A stretch of 56,716 nt of DNA from Janibacter anophelis NBRC 107843 (GCF_001570945.1 NZ_BCSQ01000018.1:1-56716), one strand, 5' to 3'. Positions 33,868 through 42,551 are shown, counted from the stretch's first letter. A program made the numbers and translations. The notes: generated from the letters alone by a model not told the origin.

Positions 33868-35742
33868 TCAGTCCGTCCCCGTGCTCGTGACCTTGCCCCG
33901 GTGCCCGCGGTAGTTGTCCTGGTGCACGGAGTACTCCCGGGCCAGCTCGTTCTGGAACTCCACCGGGCCCTCGGCGCTCATGGCACGCAGGATCTCCGAG
34001 TCGTCCTGGGACGCGAGCAGATCGGTCGAGGCAGTGTCGATCCCGTCCAGTCCGCGAGCACGATCAGGGTGGCCGTCGACGTACTCGAGCACGTCGTCGG
34101 CCGTCCACTGCCGACCGTCGTCGATGTCGGTGCCCCGGTACCACTCCGGCTCGTTGTTGATCCTCGCGGCTGCGCTCTCGGCGGCCGTGTACCTCATGGC
34201 CTGCAGGTCGTTGGGGGTCAAGGAGATGGCGACGTTCTGGCTCTGCGACGGCCGTACGCCCGAGCCCTGGTGCTGGTTGTATTCGTGGGCGACGTCGGCG
34301 TCGACGTCCCGCTGACGCAGGTAGTAGGTGCTCTTGTCGCGGTCGACGTTGCCGTCGGGGTCGATGTGGGTACTGCCACCGACCTGCGTGCTGCCGTCCT
34401 TGCCCGACCACTCGACCGTCTCGCTGCCGTCGGCATGCTGCTTGGACAGTCCGCCGGCATTCCAGTTCGAGTCGGAGCTGCCGAAGGTCTTGTCCCAGAG
34501 GGAGACGGACGCGCCCGTGCTCCTCGATCCGGAGAACGCCTCGACGTCAGCGACGTCGACGACCCCGGGGGCGTCGGCCTGTGGCGCCTTGCCGAGCAGG
34601 ACGAACCGGTTGTAGGCGTCCTGCCCCTCCTGCGTCGACAGGTCGAAGGTGACCTCCTTGGCGCGTCCCTGCGTGAAGTCGGAGTCGGCGGACAGCCGGG
34701 CGCTGACGTCGTCGGTGCCGAGCCCCAGCGAGCTCTTCGCCTTGTCGAAGTCGTCATCGCCCACGACCACCGTCACCTCGTCACCCTCACCGCGGGAGAC
34801 CTCGACGTAGTGCTCCGTGCCGGACTCCGTGCCCATGTCGGCGGACAACAACTTGTAACTGGCACCGAGGCCGTTGCCCGTGTACCAGGAGCTGCCCAGC
34901 CGCGCGGACGTGCCCTCGGGCATGTTCGTCGGGTCCAGCGGGTTGACCGAGGCGGCGTCGGTCCCGTCCGGGCCCGTGACCGCCCAACTGCTCTCAGTGC
35001 CGGCGAAGGCCTTGCCGTCCACACCGATCCGGCCGACCTTGGCGCTCCCTTCGGCACTCAACTCGGTCGTCCCCGTCACGGTCGTCGTCTGCAGACCGCG
35101 ACCCTGGGCGTCGACGCCCGCATCACTCGTCGAGCCCGTCGTCGTGTGACTCAGCTTGATGTTGTTGCCCGTCGAGTCCGTGTGCGAGGAGCTGCCCGTC
35201 CTCTTCTCGTCTCCGCCCGGCTTGCCGTCGATGACGTTGCGGGGCTTGACGTCGGGCGTCGGGTCGTTGCCGAACCGCGGACGGTCGATGGCCGCGGCCA
35301 AGGGATTGCGCATCCCCGTGTCGCCCCCGCCGCCATCCTTGGTCACCCCTCCGACGATGTCCTTGATGTGGTCCATGGCCTCCTGCCGGGTCGGTCCAGC
35401 AGGATTCGCCGCCCGCCCGTGGCTGTTGCCGCCTCCGCCACCGGCGCCCGAACCACCGGAGGCACCCGCACCACCCGACGCGTCGGTCTGCTCGTCAGCC
35501 TGGGCACGCAGCTCCTCCGCCCAGGCGATGACGGTCGCACCCGCGCTCGCGACGCTCGGGCGCAGCCCGTCGACGTCGGCGATCAGGGCTGCGGCATCCG
35601 GGCCGCCCCACGACTCCTCGAGGACCTGCGCGATGGGGCCGATCCGGTCGCCGATCTCCTTGACGCGCTGGCCGTGGCCGCGCAAGGCGTCCGCGACCTC
35701 ACGCAGTCGCTCGGCGTCCGCCCCGTGGGTCACACCGGTCAT
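33868..35742 (-). CDS. Large WXG-type protein, copy B
   Basis: Also 624 residues and the same architecture: MTGVTHGADAERLREVADAL, ESWGGPDA in the turn, WAEELRAQAD, Gly-rich linker, then a long domain. Shared C-terminal blocks with copy A include GVVDVADV, GDEVTV, AKEVTFDLST or AKEVTLDLST, THxDPDGN-type, TYY-R or TYYMR, and LTxxDLxAMR. The linkers and much of the middle have diverged, so the duplication is old. GGGGGAGAG precedes the ATG at 35742. First gene of the B-A-lhgO operon. A secreted type VII substrate is the nearest analogy; no ESX secretion genes are in the window. Confidence 0.75.
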   Translation of the reverse strand: MTGVTHGADAERLREVADALRGHGQRVKEIGDRIGPIAQVLEESWGGPDAAALIADVDGLRPSVASAGATVIAWAEELRAQADEQTDASGGAGASGGSGAGGGGGNSHGRAANPAGPTRQEAMDHIKDIVGGVTKDGGGGDTGMRNPLAAAIDRPRFGNDPTPDVKPRNVIDGKPGGDEKRTGSSSHTDSTGNNIKLSHTTTGSTSDAGVDAQGRGLQTTTVTGTTELSAEGSAKVGRIGVDGKAFAGTESSWAVTGPDGTDAASVNPLDPTNMPEGTSARLGSSWYTGNGLGASYKLLSADMGTESGTEHYVEVSRGEGDEVTVVVGDDDFDKAKSSLGLGTDDVSARLSADSDFTQGRAKEVTFDLSTQEGQDAYNRFVLLGKAPQADAPGVVDVADVEAFSGSRSTGASVSLWDKTFGSSDSNWNAGGLSKQHADGSETVEWSGKDGSTQVGGSTHIDPDGNVDRDKSTYYLRQRDVDADVAHEYNQHQGSGVRPSQSQNVAISLTPNDLQAMRYTAAESAAARINNEPEWYRGTDIDDGRQWTADDVLEYVDGHPDRARGLDGIDTASTDLLASQDDSEILRAMSAEGPVEFQNELAREYSVHQDNYRGHRGKVTSTGTD

Positions 35743-35800
35743 CGTTCGCTCTCTCCCCCGATCGCGTGCAGTGTGCACAGATCCTGTCAGGTGCACACCG

Positions 35801-35834
35801 CCACCTCAACGGGGAGCACTCCCCGTTGAGGTGG
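35801..35834 (-). terminator. Perfect hairpin terminator between the HerA-like gene and WXG copy B
   Basis: A 15-bp stem, CCACCTCAACGGGGA pairing with TCCCCGTTGAGGTGG around GCAC, lies 21 bases after the HerA-like stop. It shows that the WXG operon is transcribed independently of the ATPase gene. Confidence 0.8.
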
Positions 35835-35855
35835 GTCGATGGCGCTGAGCGGGCG

Positions 35856-37406
35856 TCAGCGGCGGCGGCGCGAGGTACCGAAGAGCGAGCGCGTGATCTC
35901 GCGGCCGATGACCGTGCCCGCCGACCGCAGCGCGGAACGGAAGGCGGACGAGCCCACGACCTTTTCGACCATGCCCGGCTCCTCCTTGGGTGCCTTCGAC
36001 GGCGAAGGGGGCGTATCCCCCTTCGTCTCGACCGACGCCTCGTCGGCGGTCGGCGCCGCCTCGAGGCGGGCCGCGAGCTTTTCGTACGCGGACTCCCGGT
36101 CGAGGGCCTCGGAGTACTTCGGGGCGAGCGGGGAGCCGGCGACGGTCTGCTCGAGCAGCTCCTTGGTCGAGGGCGACATCAGCGACTGCGGCGCCCGCAT
36201 CATCGTGTGTGCGACCGGCGTGGGCGTCCCCTTCTCCGACAGCACGGTGACGACGGCCTCGCCGGTGCCGAGCTGGGTGAGCAGCTCCGCGAGGTCGTAG
36301 TCGGTGTGCGGGTACGTCGAGACCGCGGCCTTGATCGCCTTGGAGTCCTCGGGGGTGAAGGCGCGCAGCTGGTGCTGCACCCGGTTGCCGAGCTGCGCCA
36401 GCACGTCGCCGGGCACGTCCTTGGGGCTCTGCGTCACGAAGAAGACACCGACGCCCTTCGAGCGGATGAGGCGCACGGTCTGCTCGATCGAGTCCTGGAA
36501 GGCCTTGCTCGCCTCGTCGAAGAGCAGGTGCGCCTCGTCGAAGAAGAAGACGAGCTTCGGCTTGTCGACGTCACCGACCTCGGGCAGGTCGTGGAAGAGG
36601 TCGGCGAGCAGCCACATGAGGAAGGTCGAGAACAGCTGCGGGCGCTGCTGGACGGCCGGCAGCTCGAGGCAGGTGACGATGCCGCGACCGTCGTCGGTCA
36701 TGCGCAGCAGGTCGGCGGTGTCGAACTCCGGCTCCCCGAAGAAGACGTCGGCGCCCTGGTCCTCGAAGGCGATGAGCTCACGCAGGATGACTCCCGCGGT
36801 GGAGCTCGACAGCCCACCGAGCGCCTTGAGCTCGGCCTTGCCCTCGTCGGAGACGAGGTGCTGGATGACCGCGCGCAGGTCCTTGAGGTCGAGCAGCGCC
36901 AGACCGTTCTTGTCCGCGAAGTGGAAGATCAGGCCCAGGCTGGACTCCTGGGTGTCGTTGAGCCCGAGGACCTTGCTCAGCAGCGTCGGGCCGAAGCTCG
37001 TGATCGTCGTGCGGATCGGCACGCCGATGCCCTGGCCGCCGAGGGTGAGGAACTCGGTCGGGAAGGCGGTCGCCTGCCAGTCCTGCCCGATCGCCGACGT
37101 CCGGGAGGTGAGCTTGTCGCCCCCTTCGCCCGGGGTCGCGATGCCCGAGAGGTCGCCCTTGATGTCCGCGAGGAAGACGGGCACGCCGGCCGCCGAGAGC
37201 TGCTCGGCCATCAGCTGCAGGCTCTTGGTCTTGCCCGTGCCGGTCGCACCGGCGACCAGGCCGTGCTTGGTCAGGCTCGCCAGCGGCACGCGCACGGGCA
37301 CGTCCGCATGCGTCGCGCCGTCGAGCACGGTGGCGCCGAGGTCGATCGCGGGTGACGCGAAGTCGTAGCCCGCGCGGATGGAGTCCAGGTGTGAAGAGTC
37401 GGTCAC
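35856..37406 (-). CDS. HerA-like / DUF853 ATPase
   Basis: A 516-residue FtsK/HerA-superfamily ATPase of the DUF853 type (YjgR-like). Walker A GATGTGKT (53-60), Walker B LVFFFDEAHLLF, and the arginine-finger region VRLIRSKGVGVFFVTQSP are intact. The late part is an acidic low-complexity linker (SVETKGDTPPSPSKAP), then a basic tail. GTG start at 37406. No membrane segment. Members are widespread and poorly understood; no NurA nuclease partner is next to it. Head-to-tail with the WXG genes but separated by a strong hairpin. Confidence 0.88.
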   Translation of the reverse strand: MTDSSHLDSIRAGYDFASPAIDLGATVLDGATHADVPVRVPLASLTKHGLVAGATGTGKTKSLQLMAEQLSAAGVPVFLADIKGDLSGIATPGEGGDKLTSRTSAIGQDWQATAFPTEFLTLGGQGIGVPIRTTITSFGPTLLSKVLGLNDTQESSLGLIFHFADKNGLALLDLKDLRAVIQHLVSDEGKAELKALGGLSSSTAGVILRELIAFEDQGADVFFGEPEFDTADLLRMTDDGRGIVTCLELPAVQQRPQLFSTFLMWLLADLFHDLPEVGDVDKPKLVFFFDEAHLLFDEASKAFQDSIEQTVRLIRSKGVGVFFVTQSPKDVPGDVLAQLGNRVQHQLRAFTPEDSKAIKAAVSTYPHTDYDLAELLTQLGTGEAVVTVLSEKGTPTPVAHTMMRAPQSLMSPSTKELLEQTVAGSPLAPKYSEALDRESAYEKLAARLEAAPTADEASVETKGDTPPSPSKAPKEEPGMVEKVVGSSAFRSALRSAGTVIGREITRSLFGTSRRRR

Positions 37407-37457
37407 GGAGCCGAGACTAGTGCGACGTGCGGCGAGGACCCCTCTTATCGTGGCTGC

Positions 37458-37757
37458 GTGATCTTCCAGGCCGTCGGTGACACCCGCCCGTACCCCGACC
37501 ACGGGCGGACGACCCCGCGCGACTGGGCGGACGTGCCGCCACGACCAGTCCGGCTGGAGCAGCTGACGACGACCAAGAGCTCCCTCAACCTGCACGACCT
37601 GCTCGCCGAGGACTCGACGTTCTACGGCGACCTCTTCCCCCACGTCGTCCTCTGGCGCGGACGCCACTACCTCGAGGACGGGCTGCACCGAGCGCTGCGC
37701 GCCGCCCTCCACCAGCGCTCGGCCCTGCACGCGCGCGTGCTCGAGGTGGAGGGCTGA
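37458..37757 (+). CDS. Small conserved actinobacterial protein
   Basis: A 99-residue protein beginning MIFQAVGDTRPYPDHG, with conserved DLLAEDSTFYGDLFPHVVLW and YLEDGLHRALRAAL. I recall close relatives in many actinobacteria directly upstream of LytR_C genes, sometimes labelled VapB-family antitoxin. No toxin partner is present, so I do not adopt that name. GTG start; stop is two bases before the LytR_C start, implying one operon. Confidence 0.8.
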   Translation: MIFQAVGDTRPYPDHGRTTPRDWADVPPRPVRLEQLTTTKSSLNLHDLLAEDSTFYGDLFPHVVLWRGRHYLEDGLHRALRAALHQRSALHARVLEVEG

Positions 37758-37759
37758 CC

Positions 37760-38281
37760 GTGCGCGAGGACTACGACTACGACGGCGAGGAGGACCCGGT
37801 CCGGGCGCGACGGCGCCGGTCGGTCATCACCTTCGCCGTGGTGCTGCTCCTCCTCTTCTTCGCGGTCTGGTACGCGTTGTCCTACATCCGCGCGGATCAG
37901 GCGCGCGGCGAGCAGGCCGCGACGTCGTCGAGCACGACGACGAGCAACGAGAGCTCGACCTGCGACATCTCACCCGGTCAGGTCGACGTCAACGTCTACA
38001 ACGCCACCAACCGCGCCGGGCTCGCCGCCCGCGTCGCCGGCCAGCTGGAGGAGCGCGGCTTCAGCGTGAAGACGATCGCCAACGACCCGAAGAAGGCGAA
38101 GCTCGACGGCCCCGGCCAGCTGCGCTACGGGAGCAACGGCCGCAAGGGTGCGGACCTCGTGCGGGTCCACGTCGGGGAGTTCGAGATGATCCACGACGTG
38201 CGCAAGCGCCCGTCGGTCGACGTCGTCCTCGGTCCGACGTACGAGCAGCTGGTCCCCGAGGGCGAGCTGCCCACCTGCTGA
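37760..38281 (+). CDS. Membrane-anchored LytR_C domain protein
   Basis: A 173-residue protein: acidic cytosolic start, RARRRR stop-transfer charge, membrane helix at 21-43, Ser/Thr linker, then one LytR C-terminal domain (VDVNVYNATNRAGLAARVAGQL to VDVVLGPTYEQL). No ligase domain. Envelope-facing, function unknown. GTG start at 37760. It is a single-domain relative of the double LytR_C protein at 17691. Convergent with the lipoprotein gene, one base between stops. Confidence 0.87.
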   Translation: MREDYDYDGEEDPVRARRRRSVITFAVVLLLLFFAVWYALSYIRADQARGEQAATSSSTTTSNESSTCDISPGQVDVNVYNATNRAGLAARVAGQLEERGFSVKTIANDPKKAKLDGPGQLRYGSNGRKGADLVRVHVGEFEMIHDVRKRPSVDVVLGPTYEQLVPEGELPTC

Positions 38282-38282
38282 G

Positions 38283-38648
38283 TCAGGGCCGGGTGGTCGT
38301 CAGCTCCACGCGGTCGTCACCCACGACGTCGCAGGTGATCGTCGTGTCGACCACCACGAAGCTGCTGCCCTGCGTGCACGTGTTGTCGTTGCCACCGGCC
38401 TGGATGACCGCCTCGCCGCCCTCGGCGGCGGAGACCAGGCGGATGCGGTCCTTGATCTGTTTGGTCTTCCCGTACCCCTCGCTCGCGTCGTAGGGGCGGG
38501 GGAACTCGTAGAAATCGTCGCCCTCGATCATGATCTCGCAGGTGTTGTCTGTGTCGCACTTCGAGCTCCACCGGTCGCAGCCGCTCAGCGGCACGACGAC
38601 GGCGGCCGCGGCGAGGGCGGACATGAGGACCTTGGCTGGACGTCGCAT
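38283..38648 (-). CDS. Small lipoprotein
   Basis: A 121-residue exported protein. Signal peptide MRRPAKVLMSALAAAAVVVP ends in lipobox LSGC (21-24), so it should be lipidated on Cys24. The mature part has further Cys residues (CDTDNTC, NTC, ITC) that could form disulfides. No family recognised. Between it and tRNA-Ser(CGA) lies a hairpin. Confidence 0.8.
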   Translation of the reverse strand: MRRPAKVLMSALAAAAVVVPLSGCDRWSSKCDTDNTCEIMIEGDDFYEFPRPYDASEGYGKTKQIKDRIRLVSAAEGGEAVIQAGGNDNTCTQGSSFVVVDTTITCDVVGDDRVELTTTRP

Positions 38649-38729
38649 GTCCCCAGACAAACAGACGGACGAAGGGGGCGCCACGGGGAGCGCTCCCCCG
38701 GTACGACACGCGGACCCGGCGACATGACG

Positions 38730-38772
38730 AAGGCCCTGAAACCCGTGAAGCATCCGGGGTTCCAGGGCCTTG
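38730..38772 (-). terminator. Hairpin terminator after tRNA-Ser(CGA)
   Basis: AAGGCCCTG (38730-38738) pairs with CAGGGCCTT (38764-38772), with more pairing (AAACCC/GGGGTT) inside. It lies seven bases after the tRNA in the minus direction. Confidence 0.75.
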
Positions 38773-38779
38773 GCCAACT

Positions 38780-38869
38780 GGCGGTGGCGGTGGGATTTGA
38801 ACCCACGGTCGGCGTCAACCGACAAACGCTTTCGAGGCGTTCTCCTTAGGCCGCTCGGACACGCCACCG
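38780..38869 (-). tRNA. tRNA-Ser (anticodon CGA)
   Basis: Class II cloverleaf: acceptor GGTGGCG with CGCCACC, anticodon loop CTCGAAA giving CGA, long variable arm, T arm GTGGGTTCAAATCCCAC. Discriminator G at 38783 is followed by encoded CCA (38782-38780). Confidence 0.96.
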
Positions 38870-38931
38870 CGGAGCACAATACAAGGTCGAGGGCGCTGTC
38901 CCCGAATCGGACCGGCGGACGCGTCGCCGGA

Positions 38932-39426
38932 TCAGCCCGGCTCGCCGCCCCGGCGGTCCTCGAAGAAGTCCACGAGGAGGCGCGCGGCCTCCCCTTCGCG
39001 CACCCCGCCGACGACCTCGGCGCGGTGGATCGACCGGCGGTCACGCACGACGTCCCACACCGACCCGCAGGCGCCCATCTTGGGGTCCCAGGCGCCGAGG
39101 ACCACGCGGGGCACCCGGCTGGCCACGACGGCGCCGGCGCACATCGGGCACGGCTCGAGGGTGGCGACGAGCGTGCACCCTTCGAGGCGCCACTCCCCCT
39201 TCGCCCGCGCCGCGGCGCGCATCGCGACGACTTCGGCGTGCCCGGTCGGGTCGCCGTCCCGCTCACGGGTGTTGCGCCCTTCGCCGATGACCACGCCGTC
39301 CGCGTCGACGACGACCGCACCCACCGGGATGTCGCCGTCGGCGGCGGCCGCCGCGGCCAGCTCGAGGGCGCGGCCCATCCACGCCTCCTCGGCGGGGCGC
39401 TGCGGCCGGGTGGGGTCGGGACTCAC
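38932..39426 (-). CDS. tadA: tRNA-adenosine deaminase family protein (TadA-like)
   Basis: Zinc-dependent deaminase that forms inosine at the wobble position of tRNA-Arg(ACG). The 164-residue protein has GHAEVVAM (zinc His and catalytic Glu) and EPCPMCAGA (two zinc Cys). The motif [12 protein letters not shown] near the start and length fit TadA; a guanine deaminase-like member cannot be excluded. GTG at 39426; longer readings run into upp. Divergent from upp, 33 bp apart. It lies next to a tRNA-Ser gene, a frequent arrangement in actinobacteria. Confidence 0.9.
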   Translation of the reverse strand: MSPDPTRPQRPAEEAWMGRALELAAAAAADGDIPVGAVVVDADGVVIGEGRNTRERDGDPTGHAEVVAMRAAARAKGEWRLEGCTLVATLEPCPMCAGAVVASRVPRVVLGAWDPKMGACGSVWDVVRDRRSIHRAEVVGGVREGEAARLLVDFFEDRRGGEPG

Positions 39427-39459
39427 GGGACCAGTGTCGCGCACGGTAGTTTCGGGGCC

Positions 39460-40098
39460 ATGCGCGTCATCGTCGCGGACCACCCGCTCATCGCCCACAA
39501 GCTGACCTACCTGCGACACAAAGGCACCGACAGCCCGACCTTCCGCCGGCTCGCGGACGAGCTCGTCACCCTGCTCGCCTACGAGGCGACGCGCGAGGTG
39601 CGCACCGAGGCCTTCGACATCGAGACCCCGGTCGGCCCGACGACGGGCACCAAGCTGTCGACGCCCAAGCCGCTCGTCGTGCCGATCCTGCGCGCCGGCC
39701 TGGGCATGCTCGAGGGCATGGTGCGGCTGCTGCCGACCGCCGAGGTCGGATTCCTCGGCATGCTGCGCAACGAGGAGACGCTCGAGGCGGTCACCTACGC
39801 CAACCGGCTGCCCGACGACCTGTCCGGCCGCCAGTGCTACGTCATCGACCCGATGCTCGCCACCGGCGGGACGCTCGCGATGTCGATCCGCTACCTCGTC
39901 GAGCGCGGCGCCGACGACATCATCGCCGTCACGCTCCTGGCCGCCCCCGAGGGGATCGACGCCATCGAGCACGAGCTGCGCGACCTCGAGGTGCCGGTCA
40001 CGCTCGTGACCGCCGCCGTCGACGAGCGGCTCAACGAGGACGGCTACATCGTGCCCGGCCTCGGCGACGCGGGTGACCGTCTCTACGGCGTGGTCTGA
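39460..40098 (+). CDS. upp: Uracil phosphoribosyltransferase
   Basis: Pyrimidine salvage: uracil plus PRPP to UMP. The 212-residue protein has the expected size, the start [19 protein letters not shown], the PRPP loop [16 protein letters not shown] and the uracil-binding C-terminus [15 protein letters not shown]. All signature residues are present. ATG at 39460; own promoter in the short gap from tadA. Confidence 0.97.
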   Translation: MRVIVADHPLIAHKLTYLRHKGTDSPTFRRLADELVTLLAYEATREVRTEAFDIETPVGPTTGTKLSTPKPLVVPILRAGLGMLEGMVRLLPTAEVGFLGMLRNEETLEAVTYANRLPDDLSGRQCYVIDPMLATGGTLAMSIRYLVERGADDIIAVTLLAAPEGIDAIEHELRDLEVPVTLVTAAVDERLNEDGYIVPGLGDAGDRLYGVV

Positions 40099-40189
40099 CG
40101 CGTCACACCCGTCACATCTGCCACACTGGACCGGATTCACGCCCTGACGTGGACCGCCGCTGCCCACAGATGACGGAGAAGAACGAGCC

Positions 40190-40363
40190 ATGAACACGCC
40201 GCCGATCAAGAAGATCGTCCTCTGGCTGCTCACGATCTTCCTCCTCTACGCCATCCTCACCTCGCCCGACGAGGCCGCCAACATCGTCGGCTCCGCCTGG
40301 GACGTCGTCGCCAACGGCGTGCGCAACATCGGGCAGTTCTTCGACTCGCTGATCGCGAGGTGA
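40190..40363 (+). CDS. 57-residue membrane peptide upstream of the PH-domain gene
   Basis: A short protein, MNTPPIKKIVLWLLTIFLLY at the start, with one membrane helix at about 8-24 and an amphipathic tail (EAANIVGSAWDVVANGVRNI). ATG at 40190 is preceded by GGAGAAGAACG. Its TGA overlaps the GTG option of the PH-domain gene, so translation is coupled. Such small membrane proteins commonly precede PH-domain genes in actinobacteria; function unknown. Confidence 0.8.
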   Translation: MNTPPIKKIVLWLLTIFLLYAILTSPDEAANIVGSAWDVVANGVRNIGQFFDSLIAR

Positions 40364-41100
40364 CGATGCCGGAGGAGGTCGCCCACCGGGGACTGCGCAA
40401 GTACCTCCTCCCCGGCGAGACCGCGGTGGCGGAGATCCGTCACCACCGCATCGTCCTGCTCAAGCCCGCGCTGGTCGTCCTCGCCGCCACCGCCCTGTGC
40501 GTGTGGCTGGACATCTCGGTCAGCGACGCCAACAGCGGCATCCTCGGCTACCTCTGGTTCCTGTATCTCGGCGTCCTCGGCTGGGCGGGCTGGCAGTGGA
40601 TCGAGTGGCGCCACACCCGTGTCGTCGCGACGGACAAGCGGATCGTGCTCTTCGAGGGGTGGATCAACCACAAGGTCTCGATGATGCCGCTGAAGAAGGT
40701 CACCGACATGGGCTACGAGCGCTCCCTGCTCGGCCGCATCCTCGGCTACGGCACCTTCGTCCTCGAGAGCGCCGGGCAGGACCAGGCCCTCTCGAGCATC
40801 GAGTTCGTCCCCGACCCGGACGACAACTACCGGGCGATCTGCTCGGTCGTCTTCGGCATGGGCCCCCTCGACGAGGACGACGAAGGGAGCGAGCCCGTCT
40901 GGGACACCGAAGCGGACTACGCGACCCGGCTGGGTGTCGTCGACGGGGTCTACGTCGGCGGGGGCCCCGTGCCTGATCCCGAGGTCTACGGCCCGCCGCC
41001 CCGCCGGGACAGCCTGATCTACCGCAGCCACGACCTCGAGCACCGCGACCGCGACGCCGACACCGGCGAGCTGCCGCCGTACGACCCCGACGCCCGCTGA
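40360..41100 (+). CDS. Membrane PH-domain (bPH2/YdbS-like) protein
   Basis: A 246-residue protein with two membrane helices (about 32-52 and 61-79) followed by a bacterial PH domain: RHTRVVATDKRIVLFEGWINHKVSMMPLKKVTDM with typical DKRI and KVTDM strands, then GYGTFVLESAGQDQALSSI. The C-terminal third is polar and disordered. Start is GTG at 40360 (overlap with the preceding stop) or ATG at 40366. Role unknown; relatives are envelope proteins. Confidence 0.87.
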   Translation: MTMPEEVAHRGLRKYLLPGETAVAEIRHHRIVLLKPALVVLAATALCVWLDISVSDANSGILGYLWFLYLGVLGWAGWQWIEWRHTRVVATDKRIVLFEGWINHKVSMMPLKKVTDMGYERSLLGRILGYGTFVLESAGQDQALSSIEFVPDPDDNYRAICSVVFGMGPLDEDDEGSEPVWDTEADYATRLGVVDGVYVGGGPVPDPEVYGPPPRRDSLIYRSHDLEHRDRDADTGELPPYDPDAR

Positions 41101-41143
41101 CGCGGGCGCTGCCCCCCTTCGGGATCGACGCGGCCTCAGCCAC

Positions 41144-41234
41144 GACGCCACGAACTACTGCAGGCAGCAGTTCGTGGCGTCAGCCGTAGCTCGAACTCCT
41201 GCTGGCGATACCAACCTGAGCCGGCAGCAGTTCG
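41144..41234. terminator. Two consecutive long hairpins between convergent genes
   Basis: First hairpin: GACGCCACGAACT (41144-41156) with AGTTCGTGGCGTC (41169-41181), perfect 13 bp. Second: CGAACTCCTGCTGGC (41192-41206) with GCCGGCAGCAGTTCG (41220-41234), two mismatches. Both contain GCAGCAGTTCGT on the right arm. They separate the PH-domain gene from the convergent membrane protein and likely terminate both. Confidence 0.7.
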
Positions 41235-41250
41235 TCAGGGAGGTGGTCCG

Positions 41251-42219
41251 TCAGGCGTACTGACGGGTGGTGTCGCGCATCCGGCGCAGCGCCGTCACGG
41301 CCTCCCAGCCGCAGATGACCGCGATGCCGACGGCGACGGCCGGGATCGAGATGGTCCAGTCCGCGTCCCAGCCGAAGGTCGCGTTGAACTCGGCCGGCAG
41401 GTCCGTGAGCAGTCGGTCGCTCAGCAGCAGCCACACGAGCACGACACCCGAGACGACGGCACTGACGAGGCTGACGGCGGCCAGGGTCCGGGTCCACCCA
41501 CCGCGCGCCCAGGCCGCGATCGTCACCAGGACGTCGAGGGCGAGGAAGCCGACGATCAGGGCACCCCACCCCCAGCCCAGGTCGGGATCGAGGACCTGCA
41601 CCGCGTCCTCGCCGACGCCGCCGAGCTGCCAGACGACCAGGCCGATGACGACGAGGGTGGCGACGACTTCGAAGAGCATCTCCGCCAGGCTCGCCCGGCG
41701 AGCACGGTCGGCGGGGTCGGCGAGCTCGTCGGGGCTCCAGGTCTCGGCGAACGTGTCCTGCTCGGACGCGCTGCCGTACCGCTCGACGACGGCGAAGACG
41801 AGCGTGGTCCAGAAGACGACGTGCACGATGACCGACAGCGCGATCACGGCCGCCTCGCCGACGATGCCGCCGAAGCTCGCACCGGCGACGAAGGTCTGCG
41901 CGATGACCGAGCCGAGCACGGCCAGCGGGACGACGATCGCCAGCAGCACCTTGACCAGGCGCACCCATGCGGGGAAGTACGCCGGCCCGATGAGGTGGTT
42001 GGGCCGGCCGCCGTACTCGCGGGCGAGGACGTCGGGGTCGCCGAGCTCGAGGATCGTCTCGCGCTCGGCCGTCGCCGTCTCCTCACCGGCGGCGACCCTC
42101 CCTTCGACTGTCTCCTCGATGGTCCCCCGCAGCTCGCGGGCCACGTCGGGGCCCGTCTCCGGGGGCAGCTGGCGGGTCACCGTCCAGACATAGCGATCGG
42201 TCAGGCTCGTCCTGCTCAT
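41251..42219 (-). CDS. Six-TM membrane protein with HAAS-like N-terminal domain, PadR partner
   Basis: A 322-residue protein. The first 85 residues (SLTDRYVWTVTRQLPPETGPDVARELRGTI and the ERETILELGDPDVLAREY motif) resemble the HAAS/permease-prefix domain usually paired with PadR regulators. Six membrane helices follow, roughly at 93-115, 120-147, 180-202, 214-236, 245-266 and 288-306. ATG at 42219 overlaps the padR stop (ATGA). Probably an envelope-stress or transport-related protein; function unknown. Confidence 0.8.
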   Translation of the reverse strand: MSRTSLTDRYVWTVTRQLPPETGPDVARELRGTIEETVEGRVAAGEETATAERETILELGDPDVLAREYGGRPNHLIGPAYFPAWVRLVKVLLAIVVPLAVLGSVIAQTFVAGASFGGIVGEAAVIALSVIVHVVFWTTLVFAVVERYGSASEQDTFAETWSPDELADPADRARRASLAEMLFEVVATLVVIGLVVWQLGGVGEDAVQVLDPDLGWGWGALIVGFLALDVLVTIAAWARGGWTRTLAAVSLVSAVVSGVVLVWLLLSDRLLTDLPAEFNATFGWDADWTISIPAVAVGIAVICGWEAVTALRRMRDTTRQYA

Positions 42220-42551
42220 GGCGTCTCTCCGTCCAGTCCCTCGATCGCCGAGTCGAGCGATCGCCATTCGGTCATCAGTCGTGTGCGCAGCTGCGCGCCC
42301 TCGGCGCTCGTCCGGTAGAACTTGCGCGGCCGCGCCTCGTCGGTGTTCCACTCGCTCGTGAGCAGCCCCTGCTTCTCGAGGCGGCGCAGCAGCGGGTAGA
42401 GCGTGTTGCCGTCGACGGCGAAGCCAGCGGCGTCGAGCGTCTCGAGCAGGGCGTATCCGTACCTGGGGTGCTCGAGGGTCGCCAGGCAGGCGAGCACGAC
42501 GGTCCCGCGCCGCAGCTCCTGCAGGTGCCCTCCGAGCAGTTCGTCGTCCAT
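42216..42551 (-). CDS. PadR family transcriptional regulator
   Basis: A 111-residue winged-helix regulator with the PadR N-terminal domain: LRRGTVVLACLATLEHPRYGYALLETL and GNTLYPLLRRLEKQGLL, then YRTSAEGAQLRTRL. The short C-terminal helix for dimerisation marks the PadR-s2 group. Operon with the six-TM protein it probably regulates. A perfect inverted repeat lies 11 bp before its start codon. Confidence 0.93.
   Translation of the reverse strand: MDDELLGGHLQELRRGTVVLACLATLEHPRYGYALLETLDAAGFAVDGNTLYPLLRRLEKQGLLTSEWNTDEARPRKFYRTSAEGAQLRTRLMTEWRSLDSAIEGLDGETP

Noticed and set aside
31924-35742. Polymorphic toxin with immunity genes
   Set aside because: Neither copy shows a variable C-terminal toxin tip; both are homologous to the end, and no small immunity gene follows either one.
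37458-37757. VapB-type antitoxin
   Set aside because: Some databases use that name for relatives, but no PIN-domain toxin is adjacent and the downstream partner is a LytR_C protein.
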